In this document: positions 16,799-25,009 of the stretch, one piece after another
Layout: each line of letters starts with the position of its first letter
How positions within the stretch are numbered: the first letter of the stretch is position 1
Source: Bacteroides sp. OM05-12
GTDB lineage: Bacteria; Bacteroidota; Bacteroidia; Bacteroidales; Bacteroidaceae
Length of the DNA stretch: 64,000 bases
Direction: 5' to 3'
Assembly (NCBI RefSeq): GCF_003438995.1
Contig: NZ_QSUN01000017.1
Span: 10,862 to 74,861 of the forward strand
The notes under the pieces: model-generated
What the model saw: only the letters and a program-made list of their open reading frames with translations
The model's database searches: none
Told to the model about the DNA's origin: nothing
Translations under genes and position numbers: made by a program

Positions 16799-19651
16799 TT
16801 ATTTGATAATTACTTTCTGATTATTTACGATATAAATACCTTTCGGCAGATTGGTTATTACATTATGACCTTCATTCAATTCCATATTACGAACGATACA
16901 ACCATCTATACTGCATATTTTTACACATTGTGCTTTATCCGCTACAATTTCCAATACTCCGTTTGCAGACCATACAAGAAGAGTACTTGCATTTTGAGCA
17001 TTAATCTTAGTTGGAGGAGGAGGAACTTCGCCATCATGTAACACATTAATGCGATCTGCAGCAAAAGCTGAATTGCTGGTAATATAAGCACGGAAAGCAG
17101 GAACAGAAGAATCATCTGAGCCAACTGCAAATTCACTACCATCAGTGCGAAGCAGATAAAGACCATTGGCACTACCGGCAGCTATTTCATTAAACGTACC
17201 TTTGAAAACATATGTACCATTATCAATTGAAACATCATTAGCAGCTGTAGCTACAGGTACTATACCTGAACCGGTAAATACACCGTTCGTTTCACTATTT
17301 ACAGCCATAATATAAGGAGTATTCGCAGTTGTTCTAGTTCTTGTTACAGATTCAAAAGAGAAATATCCTTTATCTTCTTGGCTTGTATAATCAGCTAAAG
17401 TTTCAATAGTATATCCCTCTACCTTTACTGCAAAAGGCAAATAAAGAGAAGCCCAACCATTCATTCCGGAGAAATCACGGGTATATGAAATAGAAGCTGC
17501 TGTAAACTCTTTCGTGTTATTAAACGGATGACCATCCTCTAAAGTAATTGCTTCAGCGTTACCCTCTCCATTATTAAATACTACTATATTTTTCGACGTA
17601 TCTGAAATCTTAGAACTCTTATCTACATAAATCAAACAGTTCGGATTTAAATTTTCCATAGCAGGAAGTTCGCCTCCTATTACATCTATTAAATCAATCG
17701 TAGTAAGTTTTGCATAATCCAAATCATAACCGGCAAATAAATCTGCATCCCATTTTCCTGACAAGATAAGATCCGTATCTGTTCCTTCTTTTTCCAACGG
17801 TCCTGAACATTCACCCGTGATAGCGAAAATATAATGCTCATAATCATCATTATTGGCACTCGTAAAGTTTCCATCATGTCCTTCCATATTCCATACAAAC
17901 ATTGTATAAAGAGACATGCCTACCGGATAAGTATCATCTGCAGTCAAAGTATAGCTTCCGTCCTCTTGTTTATTCATACCAACGAAACCAAATCCACCTT
18001 TAGCATCCATACGATGAACCTGTCCATAAGTCAATGCCGGACCACCTTCTGCCGGTGTTATTCTAAAAGTAACCTTTCCTTTATTATAAGTAATTGAATA
18101 GTCTATATTCCAAGCTGTGTTACCACCCTTCTCCGTGATAGTACCTTGACATTCACTTTCACGTACCAAAGTAGTAAAAGGAGATAAAGTTACTGGTTCA
18201 GATAGATTGCCTGCCAAATCTTTTGCTACTATAGAAAAAGTATATTCCGTATTTGGATTTAAACCTTTTATTGTAATTGTATTCCCGTCAGTAGGGACAA
18301 GAATTTCTTTAGAGAATTCCATTGCATCATCTGTTATCACATAAGAATAGACACCGATATTATCCGTTGCTTCTATTGTTAAGTCTACACTACCATAAGC
18401 AATGCTTTCATTTACCAATGCTGCAGAAGTTATTTGCGGTGCTTCCTCATCTAACACTTTAACAATTTCGTCCGCACTATTATTGAACACAATCTTTTCA
18501 ATTGTCATCGCCTTAGGAAAAACAGATGAATAATCTACCATAATAACGACTTCTGTCAACTTCTTTAATTCGCCGGCTGTATTGGTCACCTTAAATACAA
18601 AATCTTGTTTTTCATCTGCTATTGCAATCGTAGAAGAAGAGAATTCCCCATAGCCAAATCTTCCTTTTATACTCTGAGCTGAAGTAGCACAAGAACCTAT
18701 CACATGAACATAAGAATATTCACCGGCTTTAAGCTCTTTAGGTAATTCCTTTAGTTTAAAACCAACCCAATTAGGACCTTTTGTAAGTGTCACTAAAACA
18801 CCATTTTCTTGTGGTTCAAAAGTATATCCTTCGCCAACCTCAAAGCTTGTCAAGTTGTCTATATTTTCTAAAGCATTCCAAGTGTAAGATTCCGAGATTA
18901 CATCTAAATCTACCTTTTCAGTAACACTTGCATCTCCCGAGGTTGCGGTAATTGTCAATTGGCTCATACCAATTTTTTTGCCTGTTACAGACAATGTTTT
19001 ATCCGTACCGGATGCTTCAACATCAGCAATATCAGGATCTGAAGAAGAAACTGTAATCGTAGTCTCACCCTTAAAAAGTCCACCTTCCTGGTCAAGTAGC
19101 GTTATAGGGAAAACAGTTGTTTTCATTCCTTGAACCACTACCTCCGGTACACTGATTGTTGTCAAGACAGGATCTGCAGTCGCTTTAAAGACTCTGAACT
19201 CGAAGAAACTCGACCCCCAAACCATTTCGCGTTCTAAAGCTACAAACTTTATAAAACGTGCACTATTTCCTAATACATCGTAAGTATGAAGTCCTGCCTT
19301 ATTTACTGTAAATTCGCCTAACAAGCTCCAAGTTCCTTCGCCGGTTGTTTGATCCGGTTCATCTGTAGCTCCATACAACTCAAACCTCTTTGCAAAAGCA
19401 CCTTCCCAATTTATTTCGATAAAATCCAAGTCAAATGTTTCACCTAAATCTACGTACCACCACTCGTTTTCATCCTCTTCAGCTGCTTGCCAACGTGTAT
19501 TATCCTTTCCATCAACGGCATTCTTTGCCTCTTCTTGCTTTGAAGATGCGTAAACCGGCTTATCCAAAGCCAGATTTACCTGTGCATTCACACTCGTAAT
19601 TGTCATGCATAGCAAGACAAACAGAGTCATAAAAAAGTTTCTTTTTTTCAT
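16799..19651 (-). CDS. Multidomain discoidin surface protein of the glucan locus
   Basis: A 950-residue secreted protein with no recognisable catalytic domain. Order: signal peptide (1-23), one F5/8 type C discoidin domain (about 25-155), a Big-type Ig domain (160-255), a beta-sandwich of carbohydrate-binding appearance (about 265-395), an FN3-like module (405-495), two further unassigned modules rich in aromatic residues (about 500-880), and a T9SS-like tail ending GIYIVNNQKVIIK. I infer a surface glycan-binding scaffold that holds beta-glucan next to GH16, GH128 and SusCD. It is 25 bp from the GH128 gene and 5 bp from the small peptide gene, so it is clearly co-transcribed with both. Confidence 0.75.
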   Translation of the reverse strand: MKKRNFFMTLFVLLCMTITSVNAQVNLALDKPVYASSKQEEAKNAVDGKDNTRWQAAEEDENEWWYVDLGETFDLDFIEINWEGAFAKRFELYGATDEPDQTTGEGTWSLLGEFTVNKAGLHTYDVLGNSARFIKFVALEREMVWGSSFFEFRVFKATADPVLTTISVPEVVVQGMKTTVFPITLLDQEGGLFKGETTITVSSSDPDIADVEASGTDKTLSVTGKKIGMSQLTITATSGDASVTEKVDLDVISESYTWNALENIDNLTSFEVGEGYTFEPQENGVLVTLTKGPNWVGFKLKELPKELKAGEYSYVHVIGSCATSAQSIKGRFGYGEFSSSTIAIADEKQDFVFKVTNTAGELKKLTEVVIMVDYSSVFPKAMTIEKIVFNNSADEIVKVLDEEAPQITSAALVNESIAYGSVDLTIEATDNIGVYSYVITDDAMEFSKEILVPTDGNTITIKGLNPNTEYTFSIVAKDLAGNLSEPVTLSPFTTLVRESECQGTITEKGGNTAWNIDYSITYNKGKVTFRITPAEGGPALTYGQVHRMDAKGGFGFVGMNKQEDGSYTLTADDTYPVGMSLYTMFVWNMEGHDGNFTSANNDDYEHYIFAITGECSGPLEKEGTDTDLILSGKWDADLFAGYDLDYAKLTTIDLIDVIGGELPAMENLNPNCLIYVDKSSKISDTSKNIVVFNNGEGNAEAITLEDGHPFNNTKEFTAASISYTRDFSGMNGWASLYLPFAVKVEGYTIETLADYTSQEDKGYFSFESVTRTRTTANTPYIMAVNSETNGVFTGSGIVPVATAANDVSIDNGTYVFKGTFNEIAAGSANGLYLLRTDGSEFAVGSDDSSVPAFRAYITSNSAFAADRINVLHDGEVPPPPTKINAQNASTLLVWSANGVLEIVADKAQCVKICSIDGCIVRNMELNEGHNVITNLPKGIYIVNNQKVIIK

Positions 19652-19676
19652 AATATAAACATTTTAAGTATTAAAA

Positions 19677-21197
19677 TTATTCTATAATTTGTTTCACTGT
19701 CCTGGTTGTGCCATCTGCCAAAGACACAGTAACTAAATAAACACCGGAGGAAATAGAAGATACATCTATATGATTACGTTTATTTATAGAAACTAACGTT
19801 CTACCTCCCATGTCAGAAACCATAAAAGATTTGACTTCCTGTTCCGTATCAGCATATAAGGTTGCCCCTTCTTTACGAATAGATATTTTATTAGGCATTA
19901 CCTTATCTATAATCTTAGAGGGAGTCCCACTCAAACTTATCCAATTAATTTTGCACGTTGTATTCTTTTTGCTCTTTAATGTTAAGCGTTGCTTACCTGC
20001 CGGCAAATCAATATTTATAATTCTAGTTTCCCATTTATCTGTACTTCCTGTTTCCGGGATCTCTACCGTTGAAAGTAAATTATCATCCGAATAGATTTCT
20101 ATGTTAGGAGCATACCTTTCGGCAACAGAAGCAATACGAATCGATAATGGATAAGTACCTGCTTCCGGAACATCTATCAAATAAGTTGCAGTACATCCCA
20201 TACCGAATGCTTCCCATTGCAACTTAAAAGGACTTGATTCATCCGAATTAAGTTCCAAAGAAGAATAAGAGGACTGGATATAGTTTGTTGCAGGTATAAC
20301 ATCATCTGTTGTATAATAATGATCCATATCAAAAGAAGACATATTTACATATATCTGCCCCAATTCCGACAAGATACCTGCTTCTCCTCCAGATGCAGCT
20401 TCCGATGAATAAAGCATCAAACGATAATAAGGTAAAGAGTTTAGTCCTTTTGCCTTAAACCATGCATACTTCGCTACATTAGGACTAAGTTCTAAAGCTT
20501 CAAGCTTTTGTGTCATTGTTTTACGCTGTATATTATAAGTTTCAGCGTTATCCTGCATCCCATCCCAAGCACAGAATTCGGTTAACCAAATTTTCTTATT
20601 ATATCGTTTAGCTATTCCATCAATAAAATCCATAACGGCAGCCGGTTGTACCATATAACAATGTAGAGCAAGATAGTCTACACGCGCATTTGGATATGCC
20701 TTAAAAAATTCATCGTACCAAGTTGTTGGATTTTGATAAGGCGCATCAGGTGAATAGTTCAAAGCAGGACCAACCAATTCCAAATCAAAATCTTCCGCAA
20801 TCTTCTCTAAACGAGGCCATATTTCAGCAGCTTGCTTCGGAGTCATGTTAGCTTGAGCTTTAAAATTCGGTTCATTAAATCCCAAAAGATATTTTGCTCC
20901 CGGATGATCTGTAAAATATTGACGAATTTTATTTTCATCAAATCCACCATTCCATGTCATTGGCACATAATCCATATCTTTTCCCGGTCCAACTACGCCT
21001 TTAACAGCATTGTTGGGGGTAGGTCCCCAATCATAATACCAGGAAACGCCCGAAGACAAGGATTTAATTTCCGCTTCATCGGAAAAGCTACTTTCAGACA
21101 CACCCCGTTTTTCACTGCGCTTCTGCGCAAACGTACTTGTCTGACTGCTTACAATGGCAATTAAGCCAAACAGTATAATACAATCCCGTAATCTCAT
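19677..21197 (-). CDS. GH128-like endo-beta-1,3-glucanase (copy 2)
   Basis: A 506-residue secreted enzyme of the Asl1-like/GH128 family, which hydrolyses beta-1,3-glucan. After the signal peptide (about 1-24) the TIM-barrel carries YLLGFNEPNF (about 107, acid/base Glu) and IWLTEFCAWDG (about 205, nucleophile Glu). A CBM6-like beta-sandwich follows (about 300-430), then a T9SS-like tail (GVYLVTVSLADG). The in-frame ATG at 21236 would overlap the upstream gene by 28 bp and put 13 charged residues before the signal peptide. The ATG at 21197 has a good Shine-Dalgarno (AAAGGA) and gives a normal signal sequence, so it was chosen. It is a tandem paralogue of the next gene upstream. Confidence 0.88.
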   Translation of the reverse strand: MRLRDCIILFGLIAIVSSQTSTFAQKRSEKRGVSESSFSDEAEIKSLSSGVSWYYDWGPTPNNAVKGVVGPGKDMDYVPMTWNGGFDENKIRQYFTDHPGAKYLLGFNEPNFKAQANMTPKQAAEIWPRLEKIAEDFDLELVGPALNYSPDAPYQNPTTWYDEFFKAYPNARVDYLALHCYMVQPAAVMDFIDGIAKRYNKKIWLTEFCAWDGMQDNAETYNIQRKTMTQKLEALELSPNVAKYAWFKAKGLNSLPYYRLMLYSSEAASGGEAGILSELGQIYVNMSSFDMDHYYTTDDVIPATNYIQSSYSSLELNSDESSPFKLQWEAFGMGCTATYLIDVPEAGTYPLSIRIASVAERYAPNIEIYSDDNLLSTVEIPETGSTDKWETRIINIDLPAGKQRLTLKSKKNTTCKINWISLSGTPSKIIDKVMPNKISIRKEGATLYADTEQEVKSFMVSDMGGRTLVSINKRNHIDVSSISSGVYLVTVSLADGTTRTVKQIIE

Positions 21198-21208
21198 ATT
21201 ATTCCTTT

Positions 21209-22744
21209 TTAATATTTCACGATTTTTTTCACACAACTAATTCCATCTTCCATTTCAATATTCAAGAAATAAGTTCCAGCTGGCAAGAAAGATAAATTTA
21301 CATCATTAGACTCAATCTTTAACTCAGCAAGCATTCTGCCAGAAAGCTCATAGATTTTCAGATTATTGACTCTCCGATCACCACTACGAATAGACATTAT
21401 ATCTTTGACAGGAGAAGGATAAACAGAAACAGTAGATGCCATTTCTAATAAATCATTATGAGTACTAGATCCAGATAATAGTGTAAGCCAATTTAAAGAT
21501 ATAGTACCATTCGTTACCTTTAATCGTAATGTTTGTTCACCCTTTTGTAAATTAAGCGTTGCCTGATATTCTTTCCAGACCTTCTCGCCTCCAGTTGATG
21601 GCATACTTAAAACAGATAGTTCCGTTCCACCTACTGATAGCTGACATGAAGCATCTTCTTTGGAAGCATAACGAAGTTTTATTTGAAAATCTCCCGATGA
21701 TGGAACATCAATATTATATTCAGCCCATTCATTATCATTGAAATCATAGATCTCCAAAATTCCATTGTCATCTGTAGACAGACGTAACTGAAAGCCATCT
21801 TTCCAATTATCACTATTATCTATATCAACTATATTCATGGAAGAATAATGTTCTGCCGGAATCTGCTCGCCAACTTTAAAATAATAAGACTTATCCTGTG
21901 AAGACATATTTACGAAAACTTGTCCTAAATCAGTTAACGCGCCAGGAGCATTATCTTCTAAAAATTGCATATAAGGATACTTATCATTTCCCCCAGTTCG
22001 AGGGATAAACCATGCATAACGGTACACATCCGGATCTGATTCCAAATAATTAATCGCATTCACCATAAACTTCATTTGGTTAGAAGGTTGGTCTCCCGGT
22101 ATATTATAGAACTCATCCCAAGCACAGAACTCAGTCAACCAAATAGGTTTTCCATATTTTTTAAATTTACTGATATACCACATTAAAGCAGAGGGATATG
22201 GCATATAACAATGCACAGCTACATAATCGACTCTTGCATCAGCCGGAAGTAATTTAAAGAATTCGTCCAACCAAGCATTGGGATCCTGATAAGGTGCATC
22301 CGGACTAAAGTTTACAGCAGGAGCAACAATCTTCAAACCAAAATCATCGGCAATCTTTTGTAGTCTCGGCCATGCAGCAACAGCCTCTGCCGGTGTCATA
22401 TTAGCTTGCGACTTAAAGTTCGGTTCATTAAAACCTAATAGATATTTAACATTTTTGTGAGTTTGTAAATAAGAACGTAAAGCATTTTCATTATACCCAC
22501 CATTCCACGCCATAGGAACAAAATCTACTGCTTCATCCTCTAATACCGCATCAACAACAGCATTAGGGGTAACACCCCAATTGTAAAACCAAGAAGAACC
22601 TTTTGAAAGAGAATATACATCCTCAGCATACGGGATTTCATAAGAAACCCCTCTTTTATAACTCTTAGCTTGAGCAAACAAAAAAGAATTCATTTGTAAA
22701 GCTAAGAAACATCCAGCAATAACTGTCAATTTAATATAATTCAT
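21209..22744 (-). CDS. GH128-like endo-beta-1,3-glucanase (copy 1)
   Basis: A 511-residue secreted paralogue of the gene just downstream. Signal peptide about 1-25, a GH128 barrel with YLLGFNEPNF (about 105, acid/base) and IWLTEFCAWDE (about 206, nucleophile), a CBM6-like module (about 305-430) and a T9SS-like tail (NLKIYELSGRML, AGTYFLNIEME). The two barrels share long identical stretches such as FKSQANMTP/FKAQANMTP and SPDAPYQ. The CBM regions differ more, so the pair may have diverged in binding rather than chemistry. It is separated by 14 bp from the GH16 gene and 11 bp from copy 2. Confidence 0.88.
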   Translation of the reverse strand: MNYIKLTVIAGCFLALQMNSFLFAQAKSYKRGVSYEIPYAEDVYSLSKGSSWFYNWGVTPNAVVDAVLEDEAVDFVPMAWNGGYNENALRSYLQTHKNVKYLLGFNEPNFKSQANMTPAEAVAAWPRLQKIADDFGLKIVAPAVNFSPDAPYQDPNAWLDEFFKLLPADARVDYVAVHCYMPYPSALMWYISKFKKYGKPIWLTEFCAWDEFYNIPGDQPSNQMKFMVNAINYLESDPDVYRYAWFIPRTGGNDKYPYMQFLEDNAPGALTDLGQVFVNMSSQDKSYYFKVGEQIPAEHYSSMNIVDIDNSDNWKDGFQLRLSTDDNGILEIYDFNDNEWAEYNIDVPSSGDFQIKLRYASKEDASCQLSVGGTELSVLSMPSTGGEKVWKEYQATLNLQKGEQTLRLKVTNGTISLNWLTLLSGSSTHNDLLEMASTVSVYPSPVKDIMSIRSGDRRVNNLKIYELSGRMLAELKIESNDVNLSFLPAGTYFLNIEMEDGISCVKKIVKY

Positions 22745-22758
22745 GGCTTATAATAAGA

Positions 22759-23937
22759 TTATTGTAAATAAATTTTTCTTGAGAATGAGGTCCCATCTTT
22801 CATATTCACTTTGATAATGTACATACCTGCTTGTAAATGTGTTGCTTCAATAATATTTGAGTCACATTTATCAAGCTCGGTTGTACCATCTACTGAAAAC
22901 ATAGTCAATCTTTCTACCTCTCCTTTTATATTGATCTTTCTACCTAATATTTCTACTTTTATTTGTTGATCGTGTGATGGAGAATTTACAAAAGTAGGAG
23001 GTACTCCTACCCCCGTAAATTCTTCATGACTTTCTCCTTTTTGATACAATTTTACATAATCAACATACATTTTAGCTTCACCATCTTTCAATGCTGTAAT
23101 ACCATTTATATCCCAAATTCCAGGGAAATTTCCACCAACAGCTAAATTGAATATAACAAAAAACGGCCGATGAAAATAATTACCAGGATCTTGCGGATTA
23201 GCATTCGCTGATATATTCATTTCATAATATGGTTTAGCATCAGGATATATATCCTTATCCAAAAACATTTGGATAACATTCTCATTCCAGATCATGGTAA
23301 AAAGATGAAAATCATCCTGCATACCATAACTGTTCGTTGTAGCTTTTGCATAATTCGGATATCCACCATTCTCATAATATCCCCAATGACAAGCCCCATT
23401 AAAAAGACGGTCTTGAGTATTATTTCGAATCCCTGTAGAATGTCCCATTTCTAAAATATCAACCTCTCCGCATCTAGGCCAGCCTTCATTAGAAATCGTA
23501 TTTCCCAACATCCAAAAAGCCGGCCATAAACCGTCTGCCGTATGTGGTAATTTAATTCTAGCTTCCAGCTTCCCATGTTTAAAGAACATTTTACCTTGTG
23601 TGGTCAAACGCCCGGAGGTAGCAGGGCTACCTAAAAAATTCTCTTTCTTTGCTGTAATTATCAGACAACGGCTACCAGTCACCGGCTCATTGCCTATTGA
23701 GATATTTTCTTTGCGGTAATACTGTATTTCTCTATTACCACAGCCATCACCATTTATTTCCACTGACCAATTATCCGTTTCATTGAGCTCATCTCCATCG
23801 AATAAGTCTTGCCAAACTAATTTATAACCATCAGTTTCGCCAGTTCCGGTCTGGACATTCTCTGCCATCAGACTAATAAATGAGAAACCAAATAAAAAAG
23901 AAAAAATTATTACTCGCATAATATTGTACTTCATCAT
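22759..23937 (-). CDS. GH16 endo-beta-1,3-glucanase (laminarinase-like)
   Basis: A 392-residue secreted beta-glucanase. The signal peptide is about 1-25 and the jelly-roll GH16 domain spans about 35-295. It carries the catalytic signature GEVDILEM at about 155-160 (nucleophile Glu, assisting Asp, acid/base Glu) in the beta-bulge form typical of laminarinases. WPAFWMLGN and FNLAVGGNFPG are further family segments. The C-terminus is a T9SS-like tail (AGMYIIKVNMKDG) rather than a lipid anchor, as there is no lipobox cysteine. It is the first enzyme gene after the binding-protein genes, from which it is separated by a 154-bp gap holding a long hairpin. Confidence 0.9.
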   Translation of the reverse strand: MMKYNIMRVIIFSFLFGFSFISLMAENVQTGTGETDGYKLVWQDLFDGDELNETDNWSVEINGDGCGNREIQYYRKENISIGNEPVTGSRCLIITAKKENFLGSPATSGRLTTQGKMFFKHGKLEARIKLPHTADGLWPAFWMLGNTISNEGWPRCGEVDILEMGHSTGIRNNTQDRLFNGACHWGYYENGGYPNYAKATTNSYGMQDDFHLFTMIWNENVIQMFLDKDIYPDAKPYYEMNISANANPQDPGNYFHRPFFVIFNLAVGGNFPGIWDINGITALKDGEAKMYVDYVKLYQKGESHEEFTGVGVPPTFVNSPSHDQQIKVEILGRKINIKGEVERLTMFSVDGTTELDKCDSNIIEATHLQAGMYIIKVNMKDGTSFSRKIYLQ

Positions 23938-23983
23938 ATAAATAACTTTATTTCTTCCAACTCACCACTTAAATTAAGTAGAG

Positions 23984-24076
23984 AATAGGGATATACCAAG
24001 GGCTATAGACATATAAAACATCTAAGACAATCGCCTATAATAAGCTAATAATTAGCCCTATAGATATATCCTTATT
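23984..24076 (-). promoter_or_regulatory. Intercistronic inverted repeat between binding-protein and enzyme genes
   Basis: AATAGGGATATA (23984-23995) and GGGCTA (24000-24005) are complementary to TATATCCTTATT (24065-24076, one mismatch) and TAGCCC (24053-24058). This gives a two-part stem around a loop of about 47 nt. There is no U-tract and no -7 element in the gap. Transcripts continuing from susCD would fold here, so it may act as a stability or partial-termination element that sets the enzyme-to-SusCD ratio. Confidence 0.5.
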
Positions 24077-24091
24077 AAAAATCTGAATAGA

Positions 24092-24961
24092 TTACTTTAT
24101 AGCAACTTTCTTCACAATAGAACCTGACTTAAGAACGTAGACACCTTTATTCAAATCATTTATACCTACAACAGATTCCTTCGTTGATTTAACTTGTTTT
24201 CCTGAAATATCATACAAATCAATGCCATTTTGAGAACCTAAAACAGAAAGTGTACTTTCACCTACTAATACCTGAAGATCTTCTGCATTTATTTGTCCAA
24301 TATTGCTAGGATCTGCTTTTTGATAATAGAAAATAGCGTCAAAAGAACATCTAGTACCTGCTCTGGAACCTAAAGAGAAAGAAAATGGAGCATACTCAAT
24401 AACACCGGCTTTCCAGCCTAGTTTTTTCAATTCTTTCACAGAAATATCGAAGGCATGCCATTCCCCATCACGATCAAAATCATCAAATGCCTGAACACCA
24501 TCACTATTAGGAGTTTGCCCAAAAACCAATGCAGCTTCTCCATTTTTACTTCCCGTCACTGTAAACGTAAATGACTCGCTATCTTCCGAAAGAAGAGCTA
24601 TATGGAAAAAATAAGAGTCATCAATCTCACTCAGATCTTTTTCTCCGGTATTAAATGCGCCACCAGACCAAGTCATACCCGGAGCCACCTCTAATGCCAA
24701 AAATTCACCCTGAACTCCATTTGAATTGGGACCAATTGCATCAATAAATACCATAGTTTCACCGGCAGACCAAATATCAATCTGAGACGTTCTCAAATCC
24801 AGTTTAATTTGATTCTGAATCGGAGCTAAAGTTTGTTCACCCAAATAAATCGGACAATAATTTGTCGCACTTGAGAAATCAAATTCAGCTTGAGCTGAAA
24901 CATTTACACTACTAGCCATAGCAGCTAATCCTGCCACTAATAAGGTTGTAATCTTTTTCAT
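24092..24961 (-). CDS. Putative surface glycan-binding protein (SusE position)
   Basis: A 289-residue secreted protein encoded directly after susD, where PULs usually place SusE/SusF-like or other surface glycan-binding proteins. It has a signal peptide (about 1-23, ending VSAQA) without a lipobox Cys. A single beta-rich domain of about 190 residues follows, with a galactose-binding-like pattern (TMVFIDAIGPN, FHIALLSEDSESFTFTV, GEWHAFDISVKEL). A T9SS-like tail (GIDLYDISGKQVKS, GVYVLKSG) ends it. I do not recognise a named family. Binding of beta-1,3-glucan is inferred from position only. It is 48 bp from susD. Confidence 0.65.
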   Translation of the reverse strand: MKKITTLLVAGLAAMASSVNVSAQAEFDFSSATNYCPIYLGEQTLAPIQNQIKLDLRTSQIDIWSAGETMVFIDAIGPNSNGVQGEFLALEVAPGMTWSGGAFNTGEKDLSEIDDSYFFHIALLSEDSESFTFTVTGSKNGEAALVFGQTPNSDGVQAFDDFDRDGEWHAFDISVKELKKLGWKAGVIEYAPFSFSLGSRAGTRCSFDAIFYYQKADPSNIGQINAEDLQVLVGESTLSVLGSQNGIDLYDISGKQVKSTKESVVGINDLNKGVYVLKSGSIVKKVAIK

Positions 24962-25009
24962 TTTAGTAAAATTTTAAAAGTTAATAATTGAGTTTATATT
25001 CGATATTAA

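Noticed and set aside
21197..21236. 28-bp overlap between the two GH128 genes
   Set aside because: The longer start gives a charged extension before the signal peptide; the ATG at 21197 has a good ribosome binding site and removes the overlap.
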